From: Schizochytrium sp. CCTCC M209059 | Lineage: Eukaryota; Sar; Bigyra; Thraustochytrida; Thraustochytriidae | Assembly: GCA_000818945.1 (NCBI GenBank) | Contig: KN805372.1 | Span: forward strand, 469,214-533,213 | Direction of reading: 5' to 3' | Length of the DNA stretch: 64,000 nt | Shown here: piece by piece, positions 29,045 through 38,195 of the stretch | How positions within the stretch are numbered: position 1 is the stretch's first letter | Layout: every line of letters starts with the position of its first letter | Translations under genes and position numbers: made by a program | The notes under the pieces: model-generated | What the model was told of the DNA's origin: nothing | The model's database searches: none | The model's input: the letters and a program-made list of their open reading frames with translations, nothing else

Positions 29045-29080
29045 CAGGGCCAGCAGCAGCAACAGCAACAGCAACAGCAG
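28997..29080 (+). repeat. CAG trinucleotide tract
   Basis: About fifteen pure CAG units run to 29041, followed by interrupted CAG/CAA/GGG units. The plus-strand frame would be poly-Gln, but the flanks are not convincing coding sequence. Confidence 0.9.
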
Positions 29081-29592
29081 GGGCAGCTTGAGTAGCGTGT
29101 CGAACCTGGCCTGCGCGCGCCTCGCCGAGTCCGTCGGAGTGCCAGACCGTGTGGCTTCGCACCTTGCTCGGCTTCTGTCTGCAGGGCTCCCAGGAAGGAG
29201 CCAAACTCGCTTCGACGCCGCCTGCTCGCGACCCGCGGACGGCGCAGCGCGGAAAGAATACGGCGCAGCGGCGGCGGGCGAAGAGCAGCGCAGCGCAGCG
29301 AGGCGCCGCGAGGCGAAGCGGGTCGCAGCGCGCGCGGAGTGCGTAGAGGAAGCGGCCAAGCGGACAGTCGACAGCGGCACATCTACGCTCCTCCCCACTC
29401 CGTTGCTTTCCCTCTCTCGTTGGTTGGCCGAAAGCCCGCGAGCGAGCGAGCGAGCGAGCCACGCTCTTGGACAGGCCAAGAAGGAATCGAGAGGAGACAA
29501 GAGACGCACGCGCACGCGGTGCGGGCTGTCCTTCTCTTTTTCGTGTTGTTGCTGTTGGACGCCACGCCTCTCGGCCCCTCCTTGTGATTCGC

Positions 29593-29648
29593 GTGACGTT
29601 AGTCACCCCAGTGGGCCTGACGAGAGAGAAGTCCTTGCTTATATATAT
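29593..29648 (+). promoter_or_regulatory. SPX gene promoter: GTGAC inverted repeat and TATA box
   Basis: GTGAC-GTTA-GTCAC at 29593..29606 is a perfect inverted repeat with a 4-nt spacer. TATATATA follows at 29641..29648, about 83 bp before the SPX start codon. The pair looks like an operator plus core promoter. Confidence 0.4.
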
Positions 29649-29730
29649 CACATAAGGGCAGGAGCCCGGCAGACTGGAAAACTCCGAGTCTAGTCGTGCG
29701 CCAAGCAAGTCGAGCCAATCATAGCCAAAT

Positions 29731-30747
29731 ATGAAGTTTGGCAAGAAGATCGCTCATGCCGCGAACACATCCACGGAACTGTGCAAGCCCGAGTGCTGGC
29801 TCGACTACAAGCAACTCAAAAAGCTGCTAAAGACCTTTGAGGCGTCCTCCGCTGGCAAAGTCACTGCCGTTGAACGATGCTCCAACGTGGCTGTCGCAGA
29901 GCTCATGAAGAACGCCGACGAAAAGAACTTCTTTCTGTTTCTGCGCAAAGAGCTGGGCAAGGTCTCCCACATCTTTGCAGAGCTCGAGCGGCGCGCACTC
30001 ACCCAGTTTCTTCAGCTCTTGCACGTCATTGAGGCCGCGCGCAGCGAGATGCGCGCTCTTCCGGCTGAGGCCCTCAACCCCATCGTTGAGCGCCTCACCG
30101 TTGTGCACAAACATCTCGTTCTTCTCCGCAACTTTGCCGTTCTCAACTACTGTGGCTTCACCAAGATCCTGAAAAAGCACGACAAGCTCACCGGCTTGGA
30201 GACCAAAGATAAGTACATGCTCAAGATTGTCAACGAGCAGGCCTTTGCGCAACACACCACACTGAAAAAAGCTCTTGAAATCCTTGCAGAAGAGTACGAG
30301 GCCCTCAAGTCCGGAACGGTGCTCATCGCCTCCCGTCGCCACGCCGTAGATGAGTTTGCAAACTCCATTCAAGACGCAAAACCCACGGGGCATGTGCGGA
30401 AAAACTCGAATGCAGAGGTCAGCAAGGCCAACTCGATGTCATCTGTCAAATTGGCTGCACCGCGCGCTCCCAAAAACGCCCCCGCGCCCAAGGTCGATGT
30501 CAAGCGCTACCGCGCGCAGCCTTCCAAACGCCAAACTGCAAACGATCAAAAGGAACAGTTTGCATGTGCGAATACAGACGCGGCCATCATCTGGGATCCA
30601 AAGGCCCGTCCAAGAAAGCGCTCGCGACTCGGCGCCGAAATGGCCGAGCAGCTCCTCCCTTCCGATCCGCTCTTTTCCCTCATGCATGCTGTCGAAATGC
30701 ATTCTCAAATAGAGACTTCCAAGCTCGAGTCCAAGTCTTCCGCATGA
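29731..30747 (+). CDS. Stand-alone SPX-domain protein (phosphate sensing)
   Basis: The protein has 338 residues from an ATG. It opens with the SPX start MKFGKKI, then CWLDYKQLKKLLK (residues 22 to 34), FFLFLRKELGKVSHIFAELE (67 to 86) and the end of the domain, GFTKILKKHDK (142 to 152). The lysines of KILKKHDK and of the first helices are the usual inositol-pyrophosphate contacts. After about residue 215 the chain is basic and disordered, and no EXS, MFS, VTC or RING domain follows. It therefore resembles plant-type SPX proteins that bind transcription factors or other partners according to phosphate status. The partner is unknown. Confidence 0.88.
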   Translation: MKFGKKIAHAANTSTELCKPECWLDYKQLKKLLKTFEASSAGKVTAVERCSNVAVAELMKNADEKNFFLFLRKELGKVSHIFAELERRALTQFLQLLHVIEAARSEMRALPAEALNPIVERLTVVHKHLVLLRNFAVLNYCGFTKILKKHDKLTGLETKDKYMLKIVNEQAFAQHTTLKKALEILAEEYEALKSGTVLIASRRHAVDEFANSIQDAKPTGHVRKNSNAEVSKANSMSSVKLAAPRAPKNAPAPKVDVKRYRAQPSKRQTANDQKEQFACANTDAAIIWDPKARPRKRSRLGAEMAEQLLPSDPLFSLMHAVEMHSQIETSKLESKSSA

Positions 30748-31589
30748 TTTTTTCCTGTACATTGCAACCCCGGTGTCACGGCTTTGGGGCCTCTTTGCTC
30801 TCTTTCGACGTCTGTATTCTTCCTCGGCCTCTGTTAGTCCTCTTGCTGCAGGTTGGGCCGTCTATGCAAGGCTTTTTCTACTCGTCTTCTTCTTCTCGGA
30901 AAGATACCAATTAATTAACCGTCAATTCCGATTCGTTATTTCGAGTCATACACCTCTTCATTTGTATTCGTTTCATCATAACGATGCTAGAAAGGCATTG
31001 ACTCATGACGAACACGCCATACACACACACACACACCCAACACCCAACACCCACGCGATCGAGCCCGAATTTCCGGGCCCTTTCACGTGAACCTGAGGAA
31101 TGCAAACCGCGCTCCTCACACCCGTAGTCTTTTTTGTTTTCATCGATTCCCCCTAGTAGTCCATACCACCATCATCACGAATGATTTATACCTGTCTTTG
31201 AAGCGTTGTAGAATACTTTTGGGTCGAACAAAGACTTGCGTGTTGAAAGAAGTGACTTTTTGCTTGATTGGCTGCGAGGAATCTAACCCGAGTCCGAATC
31301 AGAATCAGAAGGCGAACTTCAAACCATCGTCAATGACTTTGTTCGTATTCGAAGCAAGAGATGCAGAAAAATGCGGGGACGCAACGATCGACAATCTTGC
31401 GTAATGCATGAAATTCAGGCGCAAAAGCATGCATATATTGATCATATTTTCATAAATTGGACGTGGCTGGCTGGATGTGGTGAAATGAGGTAAAGAAGTC
31501 CGGCCACCAGCAAAAATTGTATAGCTATGTGCCGAAACTCTCGCCTCATGCGAACATTAACGCCTCAGACACTCGACATGCGTTTCACG
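30748..31589. other. Convergent 3' spacer
   Basis: This 842-bp stretch follows the SPX stop and precedes the 3' end of a minus-strand gene. It has a short CA run near 31020..31036 and AT-rich segments. No gene is seen. Confidence 0.55.
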
Positions 31590-32150
31590 CTAACGATGTG
31601 CAGAGGCCACAGCGTCGGCGCCCAACACAGACGCGCTTTCGTCGATCTGCATGTATGGCGCAAGCATCCAATGATGGTTGATACCCCAAAAGACTGCCTT
31701 GCTTGGTTTCTCACGCGTGCCAAGGTTGACGGTCACGCTAAGAAAAGGACCTCGGTCCTGGAAAATGAAGGTATTCCTCTCCATAACAGCCGCCAGCAGC
31801 ACAGCGGACTGAAAATCCTTAGTCGAGCGCGCTAGCATGCCCATTGCCGAATTGCCGATGCTTTGCAGAATGCGCCCTTGCTCCGCCTGTGCACGCGCCC
31901 GCATTCGCAGCTCCGCATCCATTTGCGCCGAGACCTTGGGGTAGAACTCCTTCCTGAACCATCTCTCAAAAAACGGCACAAAGGTGTCCGGCTCTGGTTT
32001 CTGCAGCGCCATGTACACCACGATGCTTGCCAAGAGCGCCACTGACTGCTTCGGAAAGGCCGCTAGCGCCCCGTACAGTACGAGCACGCAAGCGGCCGTG
32101 CCGACAGCGCGCTTCTGACCTCGGGTCAGCTCATCGACCTGCAAGTCCAT
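31590..32150 (-). CDS. Unknown small membrane protein
   Basis: The protein has 186 residues with ATG and TAG. Two close hydrophobic segments at about 17 to 48 (GTAACVLVLYGALAAF and SVALLASIVVYMAL) form a hairpin or a pair of membrane helices. A long amphipathic stretch follows (WFRKEFYPKVSAQMDAELRM). Residues about 110 to 170 look like a small folded domain (VLLAAVMERNTFIFQDRGPF, GTREKPSKAVFWGINHHW). I do not recognise the family. An organelle-membrane protein is possible. A CTAGGCCTAG palindrome lies 220 bp upstream. Confidence 0.6.
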   Translation of the reverse strand: MDLQVDELTRGQKRAVGTAACVLVLYGALAAFPKQSVALLASIVVYMALQKPEPDTFVPFFERWFRKEFYPKVSAQMDAELRMRARAQAEQGRILQSIGNSAMGMLARSTKDFQSAVLLAAVMERNTFIFQDRGPFLSVTVNLGTREKPSKAVFWGINHHWMLAPYMQIDESASVLGADAVASAHR

Positions 32151-32369
32151 GCTTCTTTGCCTCGTGCAAGCCAGTGTCTGCCGACGCTCGATCAGCGCTC
32201 CTCTCTGCGTGCCGCGACAACGGTCCCTCCTTCTTCGGCCGCTCTTCGCGCCAGCCGTGTACGGGATTTACTTCGGACATCGATGGTGGCAAAGACGACC
32301 AAACTCTCCCTAACACATGAAGGTATTACAATAGGGTTTTCTGCATGCGTGAGCCTACGTGCACCGAGT

Positions 32370-32379
32370 CTAGGCCTAG
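32370..32379. promoter_or_regulatory. CTAGGCCTAG palindrome
   Basis: A 10-bp palindrome containing TAGGCCTA lies 220 bp upstream of the minus-strand gene that starts at 32150. Confidence 0.4.
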
Positions 32380-32490
32380 TAATGAAACGCAATAATTGGG
32401 CAAGCATAAGGTAACAAGCATTGGTTTCATCATGGGCTAGACAAGATAGGGAATTTGTTGAGCTCGCCGCCAGCAGAGAAGAAAAGCAGC

Positions 32491-32600
32491 ATAGCATAGC
32501 ATAGCATAGCATAGCATAGCATAGCATAGCATAGCATAGCATAGCATAGCATAGCATAGCATAGCATAGCATAGCATAGCATAGCATAGCATAGCATAGC
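32491..32600. repeat. (ATAGC)22 pentanucleotide array
   Basis: Twenty-two uninterrupted ATAGC units fill 110 bp and end 8 bp before the enkurin stop codon. The lack of any mismatch suggests recent expansion. Confidence 0.97.
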
Positions 32601-32608
32601 ATGTCGAG

Positions 32609-33322
32609 TTACTCCATGAGGACGGCCAGACGCCCCCTGCTAATCAACTTGATATCGTCCTCGATCTGCTGCAGCTCGCGCTCGTAACGTTCCTTGAGCT
32701 TCTTCTTGGTATTGGACTCCGCCCCGCCGCACGCCTTTTGGTAGTGAGAATTGAGGACACCCCACTTCCGCTTGAGCTGCTTGATAAGCGCCTCGCGATC
32801 GGCTTCCGGCATACTCTCGGTCAGAGTGCCCTGCCGCGCAGAGAGATTCATCTCGTCCAAAAGCTCCTGGAGAACCTCTTTTTCCATCGCAATAGACTGC
32901 TTGACGTCGTCCAAATAGGCAGGTCGCTTGCCAAAGTCCGGCTTGTCCACGTACCTCTCAAATTCTTGGTTGGCGGACTTGGACCCAGCGCCCGACGATC
33001 GCCCTTTGCGGAACTTGTCGGCGCTGACAATCACCTCTACTGCATTTGCCACGACAAAGTTCTTGCTCGAAACTAGTCCGTACTTGGGCTGTTCTTTGCG
33101 CGTCGGGAGTGCCGCTTTGCGTGGAGGCAAAGCCTCCTTTGGAACTCCCGTCGACACATTCTTGGTGAATGTAGAGTACGTCGGCTGTTTTTTGGGGCAG
33201 TGCTTCGACTTGTACATCTTTCTTTTGCGCGCCTGGTCCTGCTGCGCCTGTTGTTTGCCGCTATCCTGGTCGCACTCGATGGCATCGAGCCAATGGCCGA
33301 GATGCTCCTGTTCAAAGGTCAT
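32609..33322 (-). CDS. ENKUR: Enkurin-domain flagellar protein
   Basis: The protein has 237 residues from the ATG at 33322, about the usual enkurin size (about 255 in mammals); the frame is open upstream but lacks another ATG. Residues 80 to 110 hold KNFVVANAVEVIV, close to the KNF-x-NAVE-I segment of enkurin. The C-terminal enkurin domain (about 130 to 232) reads RYVDKPDFGKRPAYLDDVK, then REALIKQLKRKWGVLNSHYQ, then RELQQIEDDIKLISRG. In animals enkurin binds calmodulin and TRPC channels and sits inside doublet microtubules, and in protists it is axonemal. Its divergent neighbour is IFT25, also a ciliary gene. Confidence 0.88.
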   Translation of the reverse strand: MTFEQEHLGHWLDAIECDQDSGKQQAQQDQARKRKMYKSKHCPKKQPTYSTFTKNVSTGVPKEALPPRKAALPTRKEQPKYGLVSSKNFVVANAVEVIVSADKFRKGRSSGAGSKSANQEFERYVDKPDFGKRPAYLDDVKQSIAMEKEVLQELLDEMNLSARQGTLTESMPEADREALIKQLKRKWGVLNSHYQKACGGAESNTKKKLKERYERELQQIEDDIKLISRGRLAVLME

Positions 33323-34488
33323 CTTGGTTTTCTCGAACACGTCCGATACTCGTGCCTCGTGTCTTGCGCCTCGCGTCTTGGCGCCTCGCGTCTTGCGCCT
33401 CGCGCCCGAGCCCTTTTCCGCGACTACCCGACACGCACTCGTCAAGCGATGCCGCGCAATGCGTCCGCGCAGATTTATTTCCCAATCTGAAGAAGAAGAT
33501 GATGAAGAAGAAGATGAAGGACACTTGTTTGGCTTACGAAGCACGAATCGAGCGACGCAGTCGAACGAACTGCGCACCGGTCGAAAGCACCTTGCGTTAT
33601 GTCTGCCTTGCTTGCTTGTCAGCCTGCAACAAGTACAAGTTACACCTCTAAAAGTCGGCAATTCCACGCAGCACACACAAGGTGCAAGTGACCACCTTTT
33701 ACATGGAGCATTTTGCGCCGCGGGCTCGGCACGTCCAGCCGGCTAGTTCGGGTCAGAGTCCGCGCCACCACACCACAAACGAACCTATCTTGTCGCCAAA
33801 GTGTGTGCGCTCCCAAGAAAGAAAATATAAGAGGTCTATCAATAGGACTAACGGATCTACCCGGGGCGCTTGCGTGGCCCAGCAACCGAGAAGGAGAACC
33901 GCCGCCCCTTTTTCTCTGGTCTCCTTGCACGCCCACCAGTGACCGTTTGCGCTGCGCGAGCCCCGAAGGGAAGGGGTCAGGAGCACGGCGGCGGCAAGCG
34001 CGCCGACGATCTTGGTTGTGAAAAGTTTGCCTCAAGCCTGCGCAAATTAGAGCAAAATACCCTTCGGACTCCGGGGGCGCCAAAGGTGAGTTTTTCGTTG
34101 TCTTTGCCTGCCGGGCACCAAGCAAGCATTCCGGGGGCCGATACCAAGGGGGTCAAACGCTTTTGCAGACCAGCTTGCTATACACCGCCGCCGCGGAGCT
34201 CGACACGAAGGCAAGAGTCGCAGCGCTTTGCATCGCTCGCCTCGTGTGCGCGCACTTGCCTCGTGAGCCCCGCGCGTGCTCAAGTCTATACGCTCTCAAG
34301 CTAACTTGTGCTGCATCAGAAAAACTCATACATTTATTTAGGGCCAAACAGTCCCGGAAAGCGACCACCTTACGCCACGCCGCGCGTGGCGCACGCGGAC
34401 GTGCCTTGTGCATGAGTGCAGGCGCGGCGCTTATCGTGCTCGACCTTGTGCTCCTCTTGGCCCTTGTGGCGTGGCTCCGAGAAGGACA
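33323..34488. other. Divergent region between ENKUR and IFT25
   Basis: This 1.17-kb region may serve two ciliary genes. Near 33355..33412 a GCGCCTCGCGTCTT-type unit is repeated. A GTGAGT donor-like site at 34086 could belong to a 5' UTR intron of IFT25. No coding region is called. Confidence 0.45.
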
Positions 34489-34902
34489 ATGGGCGACGAA
34501 AGAGGACCTCTGGGCCCTGGCGCCACGGTCATGGCGCCGACAAGCGTTGACCCGGCGCATCCGCCGCACAACATTCTGGACGCAGACGACCGATATTTTT
34601 GGATGACCACAGGGCTTTTCCCTCAAGAGGTTGTCATTAGTCTCGATGGCGCCACCTCGCTCGATCGAATCTCTCTTCGCACGACGAATGTGCAAAAGGT
34701 TGCCTTTCTCGCATCGACTGAATCTTCCACACCAACGGAATGGGAAACTATTGCCGAGGCCAATCTTGCCGATGCCGATGGGCGCATTCAAATGGAGACC
34801 ATTTCCGTGGAACGCGCACCGCATGAGACCCGTCACATCAAAATGCAGATCCTCAAAGGCTGGGATGACTTTTGCGCCGTGCATAGTCTTGAAATCAACT
34901 AG
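34489..34902 (+). CDS. IFT25: IFT25 (HSPB11) intraflagellar transport subunit
   Basis: The protein has 137 residues from the ATG at 34489; a second ATG 14 codons later is also possible, and an upstream exon cannot be excluded. HPPHNILDADDRYFWMTTGL followed by FPQEVVISL is very close to the HPPENIIDG...FWTTTGMFPQE segment of HSPB11. The rest continues the same DOC-like beta sandwich (LDRISLRTTNVQKVAFLAS; DDFCAVHSLEI at the end). IFT25 pairs with IFT27 in the IFT-B complex. No IFT27 is present in this window. Length agrees with the family (about 140). Confidence 0.87.
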   Translation: MGDERGPLGPGATVMAPTSVDPAHPPHNILDADDRYFWMTTGLFPQEVVISLDGATSLDRISLRTTNVQKVAFLASTESSTPTEWETIAEANLADADGRIQMETISVERAPHETRHIKMQILKGWDDFCAVHSLEIN

Positions 34903-35260
34903 TATATACAATTTGTGTGTTCAACAAGCGCAAAGACCAGCTTTTTCTTTGCAAAGCCCCAACGCTTCGGGCGACCTCTTGCCTTACAGTCCCAAATTAG
35001 CATGTGAATCGTAATTCTTTCTTGAATGTGCTTATCCGTTGGATAATTTTTTTCGGACCTAACAACGCTGGTTCCATCCACACTGACCTTGTCACAAGAG
35101 AAAGCGAGAGAGAGATACACAAGAGAAAGAGATGGGTGCTCAAGGCAAGGTCTTTACGGTGGCCGCAGCGGCACTTTTAGCATCGTGCTGTAACAGACGT
35201 TGTTGAAGCTCAAGAAGTGCATGTTTAGCGTGCAAGTCTCGACCAAAGCGGGAATTCACC
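34903..35260. other. Short spacer
   Basis: This 358-bp stretch lies between IFT25 and the next plus-strand gene. It has an AG-rich segment at 35090..35130. No gene or clear motif is seen. Confidence 0.5.
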
Positions 35261-36154
35261 ATGCGCAGGCGCGCAGAGAGGCGCCTTGTGGGCAAGCACA
35301 ACAAAGCAGCCTCGGTAATTGCAGCTCACGATGAGGGGGCGTCTACGAAGCCATCGCAGCAACCGCCAGCATTTCCGAACTATGGAGGCAAAATAGCCTT
35401 TAGCGCAGCGTTTGGCACACGGTCCCTTCAAGAGACGCTATCATCGAGGACGCGACCTCCTCAAGCAAAGCAAGACAACCTACGCATCCCAACCCTTGCA
35501 CTGCACAAACTTTCCAACGCTCGGCGAAAATCGCCAAACCAAGAGGAGGATGAAGGTCATGTCAACGAGGACGAACCGGCAATTCAAAGTGTGGCGCTAC
35601 CCATGTCGCAACGACGTCGTCCACTCACGGCTCGGGAGCTAATGACCATCACACCTTTACAATTAAACTCGGGCGCGGAAGGAAATAGTGGACCCCAAAA
35701 AGTGCGCGTGCAGAGCGCTCGTAGCCAGAGTGCGCGCTCGGCTCGGATTCTCGCGGGTCTCCGACACGCACAAGAGGCTGGCGACGCAGCTCGTATGCGG
35801 CAAATGACCATTGCACATCGTACCAAACCTATTGCATGGCTTCGCGCGGAGCACGAGAGCTGGGACTGCGCTGATGAAGATGAACGCTATGAAACAGCGC
35901 AGAACTGGGATTTGCAAAGGGACAAGCAAACCCGGCCCAGCGCATACCTGTACTCGGCGCAACATGCCGCTCGTGTGCGAACGTGCAAGTCACAGCTTCA
36001 GCGCGTCGAGGCCTATGCGCAGGCAGTACGCACGCGTCTCGAGCGCAACGAGCAGGCTCGTCTAGCCTGCAAGATTGCACAGCGGCAAGCTTACAACAAG
36101 AGCGCCCAAGGGAGTGGGAAAGCCTTGTTGAGGGAAAAGCAAAAGTGTAAGTAA
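35261..36154 (+). CDS. Unknown basic helical protein
   Basis: The protein has 297 residues from an ATG in a CACCATG context. It is rich in Arg, Gln and Ala. The first 150 residues look disordered (VQSARSQSARSARIL). The last 130 form charged helices (RVRTCKSQLQRVEAYAQAVR, RLERNEQARLACKIAQ). A WLRAEHESWDCADEDERYE segment is conserved-looking but not recognised. The composition recalls microtubule-inner or basal-body proteins, and it lies beside IFT25 and enkurin, but no family can be named. It is convergent with the monooxygenase gene 94 bp downstream. Confidence 0.6.
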   Translation: MRRRAERRLVGKHNKAASVIAAHDEGASTKPSQQPPAFPNYGGKIAFSAAFGTRSLQETLSSRTRPPQAKQDNLRIPTLALHKLSNARRKSPNQEEDEGHVNEDEPAIQSVALPMSQRRRPLTARELMTITPLQLNSGAEGNSGPQKVRVQSARSQSARSARILAGLRHAQEAGDAARMRQMTIAHRTKPIAWLRAEHESWDCADEDERYETAQNWDLQRDKQTRPSAYLYSAQHAARVRTCKSQLQRVEAYAQAVRTRLERNEQARLACKIAQRQAYNKSAQGSGKALLREKQKCK

Positions 36155-36248
36155 AAGTGAAAGAAAACGAATTTATTGTGCTATTGGCCTTTAGAAAAAA
36201 GAAAAACGAAAAACGAATAACGGGTGGAATGGAGGGTTACGACTTGGC

Positions 36249-38195
36249 CTACGAAGAAGACCTCGACGGTTCAACAGTAGATTTGAAGTCTTTGCCCTTT
36301 GCGCCGCTTCGGCGCCAAACTATTGCAATAACAGTTCCAATGACGCCGAGACAAAAGATGGCGATGAAAAGAATCTTGAGAGGACCCGATGGGCCAGGAG
36401 CAAAGTAAATTTCGAGCTGATCAAGACCAAGGATCACATTGAACAAGGCGAGAGGCACCAAAACCCGGCCAAGAATGTGATGCATCCACTCCCACGAGCC
36501 GCGGCGTCGCTCGCCCTTGGCTGGGCGCAAGGTGGCCAGAGCTGTGTGCATGAGAACGAGAATGACGATGGCGAGACCAATCTGACCGTGCGTCGTACCG
36601 AAGTTGTCGCCCGATTTGTACGTGACAATTAAGAAGAAAGCCACGAGCGTAAAAACAATGCCGAGACCCATCATGGACTTATGGGCAAGAAACCACTTTT
36701 TGTTGCCTTCTTTGTGTTTGAAGAGCAAGGGCGGAAGGGTTCCACTGGGAATGAGGAAGATCCATGCGAGGACCATCAAGATGCCGTGAATACCGAGCTG
36801 CTTTGGCGCAGAGATCATCCACGAACCAAAGCCATATGCAGTGTCGGCAGAGGACCCACAGCTGACGGTTGCGTCGTATTGAAGATGGAGCGGAGCAGAG
36901 CTTGACTCCACATCGTGGACGAGAGCCCGCAGTTCCGTGTCCGCTGCAGGGTAGTACATGAAGAGCCCCATGCACATTTCATCCTCCGTGGCGTCTCCAC
37001 CCTCGGTCGTCGAGCTGCGCGAGGTGGAGTTGTAGACGCAGTGCACAGTCATTCTGTCGCCAGCATTGAGATTAATCTGGTCCTCGATGGACTTGGCCTC
37101 TTGCAAGTCAAAGTCATAATTTGGATTGCAAGAGGACAAAAAGCTCTCAGAGGCCTTGTCGCCAGGCGTGACTGTGGTCCAAATTTTGGTCGCAATCTTA
37201 TGGCCATGCTCGAAGACGGCAAAGATATTGATGCCGCCATCGGGGAGAACATTCGGAAGCACACCTGTCGCAGACAACTCATAGTACGATTTACCTGCTG
37301 GAATCGAAATTTCGGAAAAGGCGGCACCGATCCAAGCCCAAGCTGCAGGCTGGAAAGTCTCGGAGTCAACTTCGCTCTCGTCGACGTAAAAGAGTTGCAG
37401 GCCAGAGGAGTCTGAGAGCCCCGCTAAGCCCGTAGGATTATCGTAGTGAACCTCGATGACCAGCACTCGGCCTGATGAGCTTAATTGGAATCCAACATTT
37501 TCTGGCAAGCAGAATGCCTCGCCACCCACTGCCCAAGCGTACACGAGATCGCGGCAACCGGCCATGGTACCGGCCTCGCTAGGTGTCTCAAAGGCCTCGC
37601 GTACTTCGGTGCTATCATCACACTCGTACAGGAGCATGTGGTGCACAACTTGCTCTTGCTCGACAATGGGCGCGATGCGCGTCACGTACGAGGTCCCGGA
37701 AGGAATGCTGTCAAAGAGATATTTGGCGTACGTAGTGTCTTTGGCAGGGACAGTGTAGCCTGGCATGGTCACGTTAAAGCTTTCGGTACCCGCGATCTCA
37801 GTGTAGTTATCGCAGTACGAAAAGGAGGACCTTGTCGTGCTAGCCACACCAGGGTGCGAGATGCCGGCATCAAAGCGGGGAGCGTCGCCCTCTTTCCATT
37901 CGCAGTCCGGATCGCCCAGCTCGACGCCATTGCTCAGCCCGTCCCCGTCGCTGTCCTTGTTGCAGAGCGCGACGGTCCACTCGTGGCCCGCGTCAGCAAA
38001 GTCAAGACCAAACTGATTTCGCGCGCCGCCGCCCGAGGTCCGCACGTGGCCTATGCCGCCGACGCTATCTCCGTTATCGTCTACGACCTTGTCGCCATTC
38101 GGGATGCTCTGTTGGTACGTCTTGTGCGCCGAGGTCGTCGCCGTCAGCGTCGCCGCCAGCGCCGCCAGCGCCGCTGCCGCCGTCTCGAGCCGCAT
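36249..38195 (-). CDS. Secreted or membrane copper monooxygenase fused to cytochrome b561
   Basis: The protein has 648 residues and starts with a signal peptide (AAAALAALAATLTATTSAHK). Residues 24 to 110 resemble a temptin-type domain with a calcium loop, DSDGDGLSNGVE. Residues about 135 to 415 are a PHM/DBH copper type II, ascorbate-dependent monooxygenase with the full ligand set: His185-His186 and His250 (CuA), His330-x-His332 and Met407 (CuB). Residues about 465 to 640 are a cytochrome b561-type helical bundle with heme-ligand candidates His470, His505, His536 or His550, and His572 or His573. The C-terminus is cytosolic and basic. The b561 part could recycle electrons for the copper sites directly. 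The substrate is unknown. Confidence 0.88.
   Translation of the reverse strand: MRLETAAAALAALAATLTATTSAHKTYQQSIPNGDKVVDDNGDSVGGIGHVRTSGGGARNQFGLDFADAGHEWTVALCNKDSDGDGLSNGVELGDPDCEWKEGDAPRFDAGISHPGVASTTRSSFSYCDNYTEIAGTESFNVTMPGYTVPAKDTTYAKYLFDSIPSGTSYVTRIAPIVEQEQVVHHMLLYECDDSTEVREAFETPSEAGTMAGCRDLVYAWAVGGEAFCLPENVGFQLSSSGRVLVIEVHYDNPTGLAGLSDSSGLQLFYVDESEVDSETFQPAAWAWIGAAFSEISIPAGKSYYELSATGVLPNVLPDGGINIFAVFEHGHKIATKIWTTVTPGDKASESFLSSCNPNYDFDLQEAKSIEDQINLNAGDRMTVHCVYNSTSRSSTTEGGDATEDEMCMGLFMYYPAADTELRALVHDVESSSAPLHLQYDATVSCGSSADTAYGFGSWMISAPKQLGIHGILMVLAWIFLIPSGTLPPLLFKHKEGNKKWFLAHKSMMGLGIVFTLVAFFLIVTYKSGDNFGTTHGQIGLAIVILVLMHTALATLRPAKGERRRGSWEWMHHILGRVLVPLALFNVILGLDQLEIYFAPGPSGPLKILFIAIFCLGVIGTVIAIVWRRSGAKGKDFKSTVEPSRSSS

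Larger units (their letters stand above)
24072..29730. other. Large repeat- and relic-rich region without an intact gene
   Basis: In 5.7 kb no frame shows a recognised domain with a proper start. Two stretches have shifting, protein-like frames (24691..25398 plus, 26632..27223 minus). Between 27400 and 29700 the DNA is very GC-rich, and long frames on both strands are Arg/Ala/Ser-rich and overlap each other, as expected by chance. A CAG tract lies at 28997. The last few hundred bases probably serve the SPX gene. Confidence 0.5.
32151..32608. other. Intergenic stretch filled largely by a pentanucleotide array
   Basis: Between the start of the membrane-protein gene and the stop of the enkurin gene lie the CTAGGCCTAG site (32370) and the ATAGC array (32491). 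The low-complexity frame through the array is not a gene. Confidence 0.7.

Noticed and set aside
28302..29744. 480-codon minus-strand frame and overlapping plus-strand poly-Gln frames
   Set aside because: All run through the GC-rich CAG-repeat region, overlap each other, and are Arg/Ala/Ser-rich with no domain.
32491..32600. Possible CRISPR array
   Set aside because: There are no spacers; it is a pure 5-bp tandem repeat in a eukaryote.
32192..32602. Low-complexity frame MLCYAMLCYAMLCYA
   Set aside because: It is only the translated ATAGC array.
33323..33676. N-terminal extension of enkurin including a serine run
   Set aside because: The frame is open but has no ATG; enkurin of normal length starts at 33322.
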